From NCBI RefSeq assembly GCF_000820515.1, contig NZ_JXDG01000056.1, forward strand, positions 108,834 to 172,833: a DNA stretch of 64,000 nt. Direction: 5' to 3'. This DNA comes from Pseudomonas batumici (GTDB lineage Bacteria; Pseudomonadota; Gammaproteobacteria; Pseudomonadales; Pseudomonadaceae). The translations under genes were made by a program, and so were the position numbers. The notes beneath the pieces were generated by a model. It did not search any database. It was not told the origin of the DNA and saw only the letters and a list, made by a program, of their open reading frames with translations. Shown one piece after another: positions 41,080 through 49,682 of the stretch. Each line of letters begins with the position of its first letter. The stretch's first letter is position 1.

Positions 41080-42141
41080 TCAGCACCTGGGAATCTGGTC
41101 ACTGTCGATCATCTGCTGGAACATCTCCTGAATCGTAACCTGCAAGGGCCGATAGGACATTTTCAGCTCCCGGACGCTCTTGCCGTTATCCGCCCGCCAG
41201 GCATAACCGACGTTCCTGGCAATGAATGGGCGGGTAGTGCTCTTGTCGGCAAGGGGAGCGACCAACCAGACCAGCCATTTCGGCAGGATGCGACGGGGTA
41301 TCGGATAGGCCGCATATTTCGGAAGGAGCCCGCTGGCAATCTCGGGAAGCGACGTATTGTGTCCGGAGACGATGTGACGCCCCTTGGCATCAGGCAGATA
41401 GGCCGCACGCAGATGGGCTTCGGCCACATCACGTACGTCGACGGCACCGAACCCGATGTCGGGAACACCCGCCTTCATGCGCCCATTCCCCAATTGACGG
41501 ACCAGATTGAAGCTTTCGCTGGTCCCGCGTGGATTCAGCCCCGGCCCCAGGATGAGGCTGGGGTTGATGACGACCAGATCCCAACGCGACTGCTTCCCCG
41601 CGATATCCCAGGCTTCCCGTTCGGCGACGGTCTTCGAATAGGAATAGGGGACATGCCGTAGCGAAGAGCTGGTATTCCAGATCGCTTCGGTCAGGACTTG
41701 CCCCGGGGTGTTCTGGATGTCCGCACAGTCGCCATAGATGGCCGCACAACTGCTGGTCAGGACGACACGCCGAACGGATTCGGTCCTGTTGGCCGTTTCC
41801 AGGACATTGCGGGTTCCCAGTTTGGCCGGGGCGACCAGTTCCCGCTCGGGGTCACGGATGTCGAGTTTGAACGGGGAAGCGGTATGGAAGACGATGGAGC
41901 AGCCTTGCATGGCTTGCGTATACGAGCCTTCGTCAAGCAGGTCGGCCTTGAAGTAGCGCAGAGTCCCCGACAGCCCCGCAGCCGCCTGGTCCAGATGGGC
42001 ACGCTTGCTGACATCCCCAGGGTCGCGCACGGCGGCATGCACGGTGAGCCCCTCTTCCAGGAGCCGCTTCACCAGCCAACCGGCAAGATAGCCGGTTGCG
42101 CCTGTCACCAGGACGGGCCTGGTCTTGTCGATGTTCAGCAT
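41080..42141 (-). CDS. SDR-family NAD(P)-dependent aldehyde/ketone reductase
   Basis: 353-residue extended SDR protein similar to dihydroflavonol-4-reductase/cinnamyl-alcohol-dehydrogenase-like reductases. It has the nucleotide motif VTGATGYLAGWLVKRL (about 12-27), VFHTASPF, and the catalytic YSYSKTVAE near residue 165. The family reduces aldehydes or ketones with NADPH; the substrate is unknown. The start is ATG 42141 after GAGGGC. With the AraC gene it sits between rnt and the peroxiredoxin, which are neighbours in P. aeruginosa. Confidence 0.85.
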   Translation of the reverse strand: MLNIDKTRPVLVTGATGYLAGWLVKRLLEEGLTVHAAVRDPGDVSKRAHLDQAAAGLSGTLRYFKADLLDEGSYTQAMQGCSIVFHTASPFKLDIRDPERELVAPAKLGTRNVLETANRTESVRRVVLTSSCAAIYGDCADIQNTPGQVLTEAIWNTSSSLRHVPYSYSKTVAEREAWDIAGKQSRWDLVVINPSLILGPGLNPRGTSESFNLVRQLGNGRMKAGVPDIGFGAVDVRDVAEAHLRAAYLPDAKGRHIVSGHNTSLPEIASGLLPKYAAYPIPRRILPKWLVWLVAPLADKSTTRPFIARNVGYAWRADNGKSVRELKMSYRPLQVTIQEMFQQMIDSDQIPRC

Positions 42142-42392
42142 GGTTCTGCCCTCGGAGGTTGCCGGTTCACGGGAAGTGTCGACCACTCACCTGCGCGGTC
42201 AAGCAACTTGCGAAGGCATTCTCTCCCGTGGGCCGCGCTCGATCATCAGCAACTCGCGCCACATGACATTCAATGTGTGCCATTCCCAGTGGCGTGGCCG
42301 GCATCGCTCTCTACACCATCGCGTCAGCGCACATCGGTGTGATGAGGCGTTTGGGCAATCCGCCAAATACGCTGCGGATATCGGCATGACAT
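42142..42392. other. Gene-free stretch between SDR and peroxiredoxin genes
   Basis: About 250 bp. It holds the promoter region of the SDR gene on the minus strand. I see no coding sequence, repeat or recognisable operator. Confidence 0.5.
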
Positions 42393-42422
42393 AAAAAAAC
42401 CGGTCATCAAGACCGGTTTTTT
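42393..42422 (-). terminator. Terminator of the peroxiredoxin gene
   Basis: aaaaaaaccggtc/gaccggtttttt stem with a short loop and T runs on both strands, 19 bp after the peroxiredoxin stop. Confidence 0.92.
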
Positions 42423-42441
42423 CATACGTGAAGCCTGGCGC

Positions 42442-43044
42442 TTACAGCTTGCCGGCGTTCTCGCTCAGGTACTTGGCAACGCCTTCTGGCGAAGCGTCCA
42501 TGCCCTTGTCGCCTTTCTTCCAGTTGGCCGGGCAGACTTCGCCGTGCTCTTCGTGGAATTGCAGGGCATCGACCAGACGGATCAGTTCTTCCATGTTACG
42601 GCCCAGCGGCAGGTCGTTGACGATCTGCGAGCGAACAACACCCTTGTCGTCGATCAGGAACGCGCCACGGAAAGCCACGCCGCCTTCGGACTCAACGTCG
42701 TAGGCCTTGGCGATTTCGTGCTTCAGGTCGGCGGCCATGGTGTACTTGACCTTGCCGATGCCACCGTCGTTGATGGCGGTGTTACGCCAGGCGTTGTGGG
42801 TGAAGTGCGAGTCGATGGAGACGGCCACGACTTCAACGTTGCGTGCCTTGAAATCGTCCATGCGGTGGTCCAGGGCGATCAGCTCGGACGGGCAGACGAA
42901 GGTGAAGTCCAGTGGGTAGAAGAACACCAGGCCGTATTTGCCTTTGATGGCCGAGGACAGGGTGAAGCTGTCAACGATTTCGCCATTGCCCAGTACGGCA
43001 GGGACGGTGAAGTCGGGGGCTTGTTTGCCTACGAGTACGCTCAT
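42442..43044 (-). CDS. Typical 2-Cys peroxiredoxin (AhpC/TSA family)
   Basis: 200-residue peroxiredoxin reducing hydrogen peroxide and organic peroxides. The peroxidatic Cys lies in DFTFVCPSE (about C51) and the resolving Cys in EVCPANW (about C169); GRNMEELIRLVDALQ is the family helix. Length fits the typical 2-Cys group. ATG 43044 follows GGAGATATTC. Divergent from bfd; in P. aeruginosa the same gene precedes bfd and bfrB, linking peroxide defence with iron storage. Confidence 0.93.
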   Translation of the reverse strand: MSVLVGKQAPDFTVPAVLGNGEIVDSFTLSSAIKGKYGLVFFYPLDFTFVCPSELIALDHRMDDFKARNVEVVAVSIDSHFTHNAWRNTAINDGGIGKVKYTMAADLKHEIAKAYDVESEGGVAFRGAFLIDDKGVVRSQIVNDLPLGRNMEELIRLVDALQFHEEHGEVCPANWKKGDKGMDASPEGVAKYLSENAGKL

Positions 43045-43260
43045 TGAATATCTCCTGGTGTTGATGCGGTGAAGAACTAAGGCCAGCCCAGCCTGCCACG
43101 ATCAGGCGACAGGACTGTGACGCGGCCTACCTTCCTAAGGACCGACCATCATACACCGCGTTTTTGACCTGTCCCCAACGCTTTTTACAAACCTGTCCCC
43201 GACGTAGCGAAACCGTTCGTCAGGCAAGCCAGCCGTTGACAGAAGCTTTACCCAAAGCAC

Positions 43261-43290
43261 TTTGACAATCATTCTCGTTAACATTAAGAT
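43261..43290 (+). promoter_or_regulatory. bfd promoter with overlapping Fur box
   Basis: TTGACA (43262-43267), 17-bp spacer, TAAGAT (43285-43290) is a strong sigma-70 promoter. The 19-mer at 43261-43279, tttgacaatcattctcgtt, matches about 15 of 19 of the Fur consensus and covers the -35 and spacer, so Fur-Fe would block the polymerase. Confidence 0.75.
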
Positions 43291-43330
43291 CCAGCGCAAT
43301 CGAGCCTTAATCAGCGATGGTTCTCACCTT

Positions 43331-43549
43331 ATGTATGTCTGCCTCTGCACTGGCGTCACCGATGGACAAATCCGTGAAGCGATCTATGACGGTTGCTGCA
43401 GCTACCGCGAAGTGCGGCAAGCCACCGGCGTGGCCAGCCAATGTGGCAAATGTGCGTGCCTGGCCAAGCAGGTGGTCCGCGAGACCCTGACCGAGCTGCA
43501 AAGCCAGCACGCGGCGATCCCTTACCCGGTGGAATTTTCCGCCGCGTAA
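43331..43549 (+). CDS. bfd: Bacterioferritin-associated ferredoxin
   Basis: 72-residue [2Fe-2S] protein that docks on bacterioferritin and reduces its iron for release. The four cluster Cys are C4 and C6 (VCLCTGVT) and C38 and C41 (SQCGKCACLA), the Bfd pattern Cys-x-Cys-x31-Cys-x2-Cys. The start is ATG 43331 (MYVCLC). Iron starvation induction is expected from the Fur-covered promoter. bfr follows 199 bp downstream with its own leader after a terminator. Confidence 0.95.
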   Translation: MYVCLCTGVTDGQIREAIYDGCCSYREVRQATGVASQCGKCACLAKQVVRETLTELQSQHAAIPYPVEFSAA

Positions 43550-43565
43550 ATAGAAACATTTTAAA

Positions 43566-43591
43566 CAACCGGACCCTGTGTCCGGTTTTTT
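43566..43591 (+). terminator. Terminator of bfd
   Basis: accggac/gtccggt stem with a 5-base loop and a T6 run, 17 bp after the bfd stop. Confidence 0.9.
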
Positions 43592-43748
43592 ATGCCTGTA
43601 ATTCAATCGCTTAGGACAAAGACGCGGAACACAAACATTCTTATTCCGATTAATTTTCATATAGGATTCAATAACTTAGGTTTGACACCCAAAGTTGCCG
43701 GGATCAAACTCCGCCTAATAGCCAGCTAATACAGGACAGGACCCCACC

Positions 43749-44219
43749 ATGAAAGGCGATATCACGGTTATCCAGCATCTCAACAAGATCCTTGCCAATG
43801 AGCTGGTCGCGATCAACCAATACTTCCTGCACGCACGCATGTATGAAGACTGGGGCCTGAACAAGCTGGGCAAGCACGAGTACCACGAGTCCATCGACGA
43901 GATGAAGCACGCGGACAAGCTGATCAAGCGCATCCTGTTCCTCGAGGGCCTGCCGAACGTGCAGGACCTGGGCAAGCTGCACATCGGTGAACACACCAAG
44001 GAAATGCTCGAGTGCGACCTGCGCATCGAACGCACCGGCCATGCCGACCTGAAGACGGCCATTGCCCACTGTGAAGCTGTTGGCGACTTTGGCAGCCGCG
44101 AACTGCTGGAAGATATCCTCGAGTCCGAGGAAGAACATATCGACTGGCTGGAAACCCAACTGGGCCTGATCGACAAAGTAGGCCTGGAGAACTACCTGCA
44201 ATCGCAGATGGGCGAATAA
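43749..44219 (+). CDS. bfrB: Bacterioferritin
   Basis: 156-residue heme-containing ferritin forming 24-mers that store iron. Ferroxidase ligands E18 (ANELVAINQYF), E51/H54 (DEMKHAD), E94 and E127/H130 (ESEEEHIDW) are in place, and M52 is the heme ligand. Adjacent to bfd, its redox partner. ATG 43749 begins MKGDITVI; upstream is a 157-bp leader region after the bfd terminator. A strong terminator follows at 44232. Confidence 0.95.
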   Translation: MKGDITVIQHLNKILANELVAINQYFLHARMYEDWGLNKLGKHEYHESIDEMKHADKLIKRILFLEGLPNVQDLGKLHIGEHTKEMLECDLRIERTGHADLKTAIAHCEAVGDFGSRELLEDILESEEEHIDWLETQLGLIDKVGLENYLQSQMGE

Positions 44220-44231
44220 ACAGCGCCCACT

Positions 44232-44271
44232 AAAAAGCCCCGCACTCTTGTTCAGAGTGCGGGGCTTTTTT
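44232..44271 (+). terminator. Terminator of bfrB
   Basis: aaaagccccgcactct and its complement agagtgcggggctttttt around a short loop; a very stable hairpin with T run. Confidence 0.94.
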
Positions 44272-44303
44272 ATGGGTGCCTGGCAGGCACCCGGCTTCGA
44301 CCA

Positions 44304-44645
44304 TCAGGCTTCGGTCTTGGCCGCTGCCGCCTTGGTCGCCGCATCCTTGATCAGGGTCTGTAACTCACCGTTGGCGAACATTTCCGCCATGATGTCGCTG
44401 CCGCCGACCAGTTCGCCAGCTACCCACAGTTGTGGGAACGTCGGCCAGTTGGCGTATTTCGGCAGGTTGGCACGGATTTCCGGGTTCTGCAGGATGTCCA
44501 CGTAAGCGAACTTCTCGCCGCAGCCCATCACGGCCTGCGCAGCCTTGGCGGAAAAACCGCACTGCGGGGCATTCGGCGAGCCTTTCATGTAAAGCAGAAT
44601 GGTGTTGTTGGCAATCTGCTCTTTAATCGTTTCGATGATATCCAC
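44304..44645 (-). CDS. grxD: Monothiol glutaredoxin (Grx4 type)
   Basis: 113-residue monothiol glutaredoxin carrying or transferring [2Fe-2S] clusters. The CGFS active site is at about 29-32 (PQCGFSAKA), followed by WPTFPQLWVAGELVGGSDI with the cis-Pro and glutathione-binding residues. The start is a GTG at 44645 after GAGGTGCC; the product begins DIIETIKEQIANNTILLYMK. Longer open frames upstream lie in the REP region and are not real. Convergent with bfrB. Confidence 0.95.
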   Translation of the reverse strand: MDIIETIKEQIANNTILLYMKGSPNAPQCGFSAKAAQAVMGCGEKFAYVDILQNPEIRANLPKYANWPTFPQLWVAGELVGGSDIMAEMFANGELQTLIKDAATKAAAAKTEA

Positions 44646-44763
44646 AAGGCACCTCTTCTGAACTTTCCGACGCAGTTGTCGGCACGGTGAGGCATTGTAA
44701 CGGAAAGCCAGGCGTGGTGCTCGGTCTGCCCGATATCCGTCCCCATGGCCGCTGCTGACGCAA

Positions 44764-44862
44764 CTGTGGGAGCCGGCTTGCCGGCGATGGCGTCCGCAAG
44801 CTCGATGCAAACCTTACGGGCCTCATCGCCGGAACGCCGCCCGCAGCAAGCCGGCTCCCACA
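44764..44862. repeat. Paired REP element, GCCGGC class
   Basis: ctgtgggagccggcttgccg at the left and gcaagccggctcccaca at the right. The spacer is in reverse orientation relative to the copy at 2398. Between grxD and the molybdopterin oxidoreductase. Confidence 0.92.
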
Positions 44863-44872
44863 TCAGTACGTG

Positions 44873-46978
44873 TCAGGCTGCCGCCACGGTGACAGGCACG
44901 CCGTTCAACGCCGCGTTGCCCGACAGCACATCCAGATAACGTTCATCGGTCAGGTCATTGGCGCTGGAACCCGGCTGCCCGCTGGCGATGCCCATTTTCA
45001 CTCCGGGCCGCGCATGCCCCCAACCATGGGGCAGGCTCACCACGCCCGGCATCATCTCCAGGCTGGCAAGCACTTCCACCTCGATCATGCCGACCCGCGA
45101 GCTGACCCGCACCCGCTGCCCATCCTCGAGGTTGCGACTGGCCAGGTCATCGGGGTGCATCAGCAACTGATGACGCGGCTTACCCTTCACCAGCCGATGA
45201 TAGTTATGCATCCACGAATTATTGCTGCGCACATGACGGCGGCCGATCATCAACAACTCCCCCACTTGCGGCGCCTGCTGCGTGGCGAAGCGGGCGAGAT
45301 CGGCCAGAATCGCCGCCGGCGCCGCCTGGACCCGCTGCCCGGGCGTCTTGAGGCGTGGCGCCAGATTGGGCTTGAGCGCGCCGAGATCGACACCATGGGG
45401 ATAGTCTTCCAGGGCCTTCACCGACAACCGCTGCGGCGATGCATCGCCATAAGGCCCCATCCGCAGCCCCATGTCGATCATCTGCGCCGGGGGCATGGTC
45501 GACTTGAGCGCCTGGCCGGTCAAACTGGAAAACGCCTTGGCCAGGCCGACAAAGATCTCCCAGTCGTGCAACGCTCCCGCCGGTTTGGCCAGGATCGCCC
45601 GATTGAAACGGCTCACGTTGCGTACCGCGAACATATTGAACGTGGTGTCGTAGTGATCGTTTTCCAGGGCCGAGGTCGACGGCAGGATCAGGTCGGCATA
45701 ACGGGTGGTCTCGTTGATGTACAGGTCGATACTGACCATGAACTCCAGGCCGTCCAGCGCCTGCTCCAGCTGCCGGCCATTGGGCGTGGACAGCACCGGG
45801 TTGCCGGCGATCGTCACCAGGGCCCGCACCTGCCCTTCCCCTTCGCTGAGCATTTCCTCCGCCAGCGCCGACACCGGCAGTTCACCGCCATATTCCGGCA
45901 ACCCGGACACCCGACTCTGCCAGCGATTGAAATGCCCGCCGGACGTCGAGGCCACCAGGTCCACCGCCGGTTCGGTGCACAAGGCACCGCCGACCCGGTC
46001 CAGATTGCCGGTCACCAGGTTGATCAGCTGCACCAGCCAGTGGCACAAGGTGCCGAACGACTGGGTCGAGACGCCCATCCGCCCATAGCAGACCGCCTTG
46101 TCGGCGGCGGCGAAGTCCCGTGCCAGTTGGCGGATCTGCGACGCGGGCACCGCACAGAGCGGGCTCATGGCTTCGGCACTGAAGCCGGCCACGGCCTGGC
46201 GCACCTCATCAAGCCCGTCGACCGGCAAATGACTGTCGCGCGTGAGCCCTTCCGTGAACAAAGTGTTGAGCAGGCCGAACAACAAGGCCGCATCGCCACC
46301 CGGGCGCACGAACAGGTGCAGGTCGGCCATGGCCGCCGTCTCGCTACGCCGGGGATCGACCACCACGACCTTGCCGCCCCGGGCCTGGATCGCCTTCAGG
46401 CGCTTTTCAACGTCCGGCACGGTCATGATGCTGCCGTTGGAAGCCAGTGGATTGCCACCCAGGATCAGCATGAAGTCGGTGTGATCGATGTCCGGGATCG
46501 GCAGCAGCAGGCCATGGCCATACATCAGGTGGCTGCTCAGGTGCTGCGGCAATTGATCGACCGAGGTCGCGGAAAAGCGGTTGCGGGTTTTCAGCAGGCC
46601 CAGGAAGTAGTTGCTGTGGGTCATCAACCCATAGTTGTGCACGCTGGGATTGCCCTGGTAGATCGCCACGGCATTCTGGCCATGCCGGGCCTGGATCGCC
46701 GCCAGGCGTTCGGCCACCAGGGCAAAGGCCTCATCCCACTCGATCGGCAGCCATTCAGCGCCGACACGGCGCATCGGCTGGCGCAGGCGATCCGGGTCGT
46801 TCTGGATATCCTGCAACGCCACCGCCTTGGGGCAGATATGCCCGCGGCTGAAGGTATCCAGCGGATCGCCCTTGATCGAGGTGATCTGCACGGTAGCCTC
46901 GGTGGTGGTGGTTTCGATGGTCAGGCCGCAGATGGCTTCGCACAGGTGGCAGGCACGGTGATGGAGAGTCTTGGTCAT
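44873..46978 (-). CDS. Molybdopterin-dependent oxidoreductase, orphan
   Basis: 701-residue bis-MGD oxidoreductase of the DMSO reductase superfamily. The N-terminal 4Fe-4S motif is Cys-x2-Cys-x3-Cys...Cys (ACHLCEAIC and GHICPKA). Cofactor-binding regions include GGNPLASNGS, VVVDPRRSE, TIAGNPVLSTPNGR and the C-terminal MDO domain (about 590-700). No Tat signal is seen, so it is probably cytoplasmic, and no partner subunits lie nearby. There is no Cys or Sec at the expected FDH ligand region (GNPSVHNYG). The substrate is unknown. I chose ATG 46978 (MTKTLHH). Confidence 0.85.
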   Translation of the reverse strand: MTKTLHHRACHLCEAICGLTIETTTTEATVQITSIKGDPLDTFSRGHICPKAVALQDIQNDPDRLRQPMRRVGAEWLPIEWDEAFALVAERLAAIQARHGQNAVAIYQGNPSVHNYGLMTHSNYFLGLLKTRNRFSATSVDQLPQHLSSHLMYGHGLLLPIPDIDHTDFMLILGGNPLASNGSIMTVPDVEKRLKAIQARGGKVVVVDPRRSETAAMADLHLFVRPGGDAALLFGLLNTLFTEGLTRDSHLPVDGLDEVRQAVAGFSAEAMSPLCAVPASQIRQLARDFAAADKAVCYGRMGVSTQSFGTLCHWLVQLINLVTGNLDRVGGALCTEPAVDLVASTSGGHFNRWQSRVSGLPEYGGELPVSALAEEMLSEGEGQVRALVTIAGNPVLSTPNGRQLEQALDGLEFMVSIDLYINETTRYADLILPSTSALENDHYDTTFNMFAVRNVSRFNRAILAKPAGALHDWEIFVGLAKAFSSLTGQALKSTMPPAQMIDMGLRMGPYGDASPQRLSVKALEDYPHGVDLGALKPNLAPRLKTPGQRVQAAPAAILADLARFATQQAPQVGELLMIGRRHVRSNNSWMHNYHRLVKGKPRHQLLMHPDDLASRNLEDGQRVRVSSRVGMIEVEVLASLEMMPGVVSLPHGWGHARPGVKMGIASGQPGSSANDLTDERYLDVLSGNAALNGVPVTVAAA

Positions 46979-47112
46979 GGCCAGTCTCTGTTTTGTCCAA
47001 GGCAACCCGAATCGGTTGCGGGAACAAAACTATGGCCCCGGGCCGAATGGCACGCCAGCGACGTTCGTCTTGTGAATCGGGGAACATCAGGCCTGCCGAT
47101 GGGGCACGGAAA

Positions 47113-47403
47113 TCAGGCCATGGGCAGCCTGGGGGCGGGTTGCAACTGGATTTCCTCAATGGTTTCGAGCTGCTCCTGGCCCATGTGGACCCCGGTCAGC
47201 TCGCCAATCAGACGCCAATGCTCGTCGAGACCGGAACTGATGGTCGCCATGCGATCGATCATCCGGCGGCCAGCCGAGCGGGTCACTTCATCCTCGCTGC
47301 GCAACAATTCAAACGACATCGAGGTGACGGAGGCAGTCATATGGGTCAGTGCCTGTGCCGTCAGCTTCAGCAGCTCCATCAACTGTTGCTCTTTCGATTC
47401 CAT
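47113..47403 (-). CDS. Small helical protein of unknown function
   Basis: 96-residue, mostly helical protein starting at ATG 47403 (MESKEQQLMELLKLTAQAL) after GAGG. The middle segment TRSAGRRMIDRMATISSGLD and the end EQLETIEEIQL are amphipathic. There is no signal peptide or known motif. It lies upstream of the molybdopterin oxidoreductase on the same strand (134 bp), so the two may be linked, but the spacing is too wide to claim an operon. I do not recognise the family. Confidence 0.6.
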   Translation of the reverse strand: MESKEQQLMELLKLTAQALTHMTASVTSMSFELLRSEDEVTRSAGRRMIDRMATISSGLDEHWRLIGELTGVHMGQEQLETIEEIQLQPAPRLPMA

Positions 47404-47813
47404 TCCAAAGCCTCTCATGTGTCCGCAATGACACATTTTATAACCTAGCAGATTAGTTTAGGAAATGTTTCCACTTCGGCAGGTCATTGCCCGGTCCAGC
47501 CAGTCGGAACACGACCAGGCCCTGCCCACGCCCGCCGCCCTCGATTGCCAAGGCTTCGGGGCACGGTGTACAAAGACCTGTCGCCACCCTGAAACAGGTC
47601 GGTGCCGGCTTGAAAAGTGTCATGGCCGTCAAGCCTGTCGAACGCCAACAGCCTGAAAACCAAGCCTCCTATTGGTAACACGCGACATTTTCTTATACGA
47701 TCGCGTCTCCCCCTATTTCGTCGCCCCGTGCGGCTTACGCCGCAGGTCTCGCCCGTTTTTCCGTAAAACCCGGCTTTGAGTATCTGCGGTCTGTTGCAAA
47801 AAGGTAGTCAATG
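47404..47813. other. Intergenic region upstream of argF
   Basis: About 400 bp with no supported gene. At 47579 the sequence TGTCGC-N8-AA matches one ArgR half-site, and TGTCGA at 47636 a weaker one, so arginine control of argF may act here. Nothing else stands out. Confidence 0.45.
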
Positions 47814-48734
47814 ATGAGCGCAAGGCACTTTCTCTCCATGATGGATTGCACGCCCGAAGAGCTGGTCAGCGTGATTCGTCGAGGCATCGAGCTGAAGGAC
47901 CTGCGTGACCGCGGCGTACTGTTCGAGCCACTCAAGGGTCGGATTCTCGGCATGATTTTCGAGAAGTCCTCGACACGCACCCGCGTGTCGTTCGAAGCCG
48001 GCATGATCCAACTGGGCGGCCAGGCGATCTTCCTCTCGCCGCGCGACACCCAGTTGGGCCGGGGCGAGCCTATCGGCGACAGCGCCATCGTCCTGTCGAG
48101 CATGCTCGACGTGGTCATGCTCCGCACGTTCAAGCACAGCACCCTGACCGAGTTCGCCGCCAACTCCCGCGTACCGGTGATCAATGGCCTGTCCGATGAC
48201 CTGCACCCCTGCCAGTTGCTCGCCGACATGCAGACGTTCCTCGAACATCGCGGCTCGATCCAGGGCAAGACCGTGACCTGGATCGGCGACGGCAACAACA
48301 TGTGCAACAGCTATATCGAAGCCGCCATCCAGTTCGACTTCCAATTGCGCGTCAGTTGCCCCGAAGGCTATGACCCGGACCCGGCGCTGCTGGCCCGGGC
48401 CGGCGGACAGGTACAACTGGTCCGCGATCCACGTGAAGCGGTACGCGGCGCGCACCTGGTGAGCACCGATGTCTGGACCTCCATGGGCCAGGAAGAAGAA
48501 ACCGCCAAGCGCCTCGCCCTGTTCGCCCCCCTGCAGGTCACCCGCGAACTGCTCGACCTGGCCGCGCCGGACGTGCTGTTCATGCACTGCCTGCCCGCCC
48601 ACCGCGGAGAAGAAATCAGCCTCGACCTGCTGGACGACCCGCGTTCGGTCGCCTGGGACCAGGCTGAAAACCGCCTGCATGCACAAAAGGCCTTGCTCGA
48701 ATTCCTGGTCGCGCCGGCCTATCGCCCTGCATGA
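47814..48734 (+). CDS. argF: Ornithine carbamoyltransferase, anabolic
   Basis: 306-residue enzyme forming citrulline from ornithine and carbamoyl phosphate. SSTRTR (carbamoyl-phosphate site, about 53-58), HPCQ (about 133-136, ornithine/CP region), SMGQE and the HCLPAHRG motif near residue 263 are intact. Length and the start MSARHFLSMMD resemble P. aeruginosa ArgF rather than catabolic ArcB (336 residues). An adjacent ATG at 47811 is possible. AAGG lies at suitable spacing. Confidence 0.95.
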   Translation: MSARHFLSMMDCTPEELVSVIRRGIELKDLRDRGVLFEPLKGRILGMIFEKSSTRTRVSFEAGMIQLGGQAIFLSPRDTQLGRGEPIGDSAIVLSSMLDVVMLRTFKHSTLTEFAANSRVPVINGLSDDLHPCQLLADMQTFLEHRGSIQGKTVTWIGDGNNMCNSYIEAAIQFDFQLRVSCPEGYDPDPALLARAGGQVQLVRDPREAVRGAHLVSTDVWTSMGQEEETAKRLALFAPLQVTRELLDLAAPDVLFMHCLPAHRGEEISLDLLDDPRSVAWDQAENRLHAQKALLEFLVAPAYRPA

Positions 48735-48839
48735 GTCATGCGCGGCGGCTGAACCTGCATGACCTGGATATCCTCAAGCAGCGCGGCACCAGTGCGATCC
48801 TGGTGCTGCTTCAGCCGGCTACGTAAATCATGAGCGGGA

Positions 48840-49310
48840 TCAGGCGCGGCCGATATCGGCAAACTTCGCCTGGGTATGCTCGGCCAACACCGCCGGCGCC
48901 AACTCCACCTCCAGGCCCCGACGCCCGGCACTGACAAAAATACTCGCGAAGGGCTGCGCGCTCTGGTCGATAAAGGTTCGCAGACGCTTCTTCTGCCCGA
49001 GCGGGCTAATCCCCCCCAACAGATAACCGGTGGCCCGCTGGGCCGCCGCGGGATCCGCCATCTCGACCTTCTTGACCCCCGCCGCCTGGGCCAACGCCTT
49101 CAGGTCCAGACTTCCGACCACCGGCACCACCGCCACCAGCAGCTCGGCCTTTTCCGTGCTGGCCAGCAGCGTCTTGAACACCTGCGCCGGCGCCAATCCC
49201 AATTTCTCCGCAGCCTCCAGGCCGTAGGAAGCCGCCTTCGGATCATGTTCGTAACTGTGCACGCGATGTTCGGCACGAACTTTTTTCAGCAGGTCCAATG
49301 CAGGGGTCAT
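48840..49310 (-). CDS. ybaK: Cys-tRNA(Pro)/Cys-tRNA(Cys) deacylase YbaK
   Basis: 156-residue editing-domain protein that hydrolyses mischarged Cys-tRNA-Pro. Conserved segments include YEHDPKAASYGLEAAEKLG, the catalytic Lys region VFKTLLA (about 45), KVEMADPAAAQRATGYLLGG and SPLGQKK. Size fits YbaK/EbsC. The start is ATG 49310 behind GGAGCTGCC. Convergent with argF. Confidence 0.92.
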   Translation of the reverse strand: MTPALDLLKKVRAEHRVHSYEHDPKAASYGLEAAEKLGLAPAQVFKTLLASTEKAELLVAVVPVVGSLDLKALAQAAGVKKVEMADPAAAQRATGYLLGGISPLGQKKRLRTFIDQSAQPFASIFVSAGRRGLEVELAPAVLAEHTQAKFADIGRA

Positions 49311-49493
49311 GGCAGCTCCAGGCGGCTCGGAAGACAAGCGTGGATTTTAGGCTATTGGCAACGAAAAGGCTCTATGACAGGCCAAGCCTCAAGTTTTTCC
49401 TAGCCTCAAGGCAGCCGATAAACGCGTAAAAACCACTCGTATCCTACATACAAATCATCCCCATTCACGCAGGCAATAGTCAAAAAGTGGACT

Positions 49494-49556
49494 ATCGTTC
49501 ACTTTCGACCTTTGACAGCAGTGTTTCTTGTCTATATTTTTTCGAAACTGAAGATT
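49494..49556 (+). promoter_or_regulatory. glpF promoter region with two weak GlpR-like sites
   Basis: TTGACA (49512-49517), 17-bp spacer, TATTTT (49535-49540). GTTCACTTTCGACC (from 49497) and TTTTTTCGAAACTGAAGATT (49537-49556) each partly match the GlpR operator TTCG-N4-CGAA and flank the promoter. They are weaker than the glpD sites. Confidence 0.5.
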
Positions 49557-49682
49557 ACAGTCCTACACTCAGGCGTAACGAGCGGTAAGCCGAAATCAGA
49601 GAGGGGGATTGCTGAGCATCGGTGAAAGTCCACGTCCATCATCCCGATGGGCGTCTAACAACAACAAAAATCGAGGTGTCCA

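Noticed and set aside
44870..47431. 853-codon plus-strand frame opposite the molybdopterin oxidoreductase
   Set aside because: Low-complexity His/Gln/Arg-rich product without domain; the minus strand holds a recognisable enzyme.
47579..47650. Full ArgR operator upstream of argF
   Set aside because: Only one half-site is good; the second lies at an unsuitable distance, so it is mentioned but not called as an operator.
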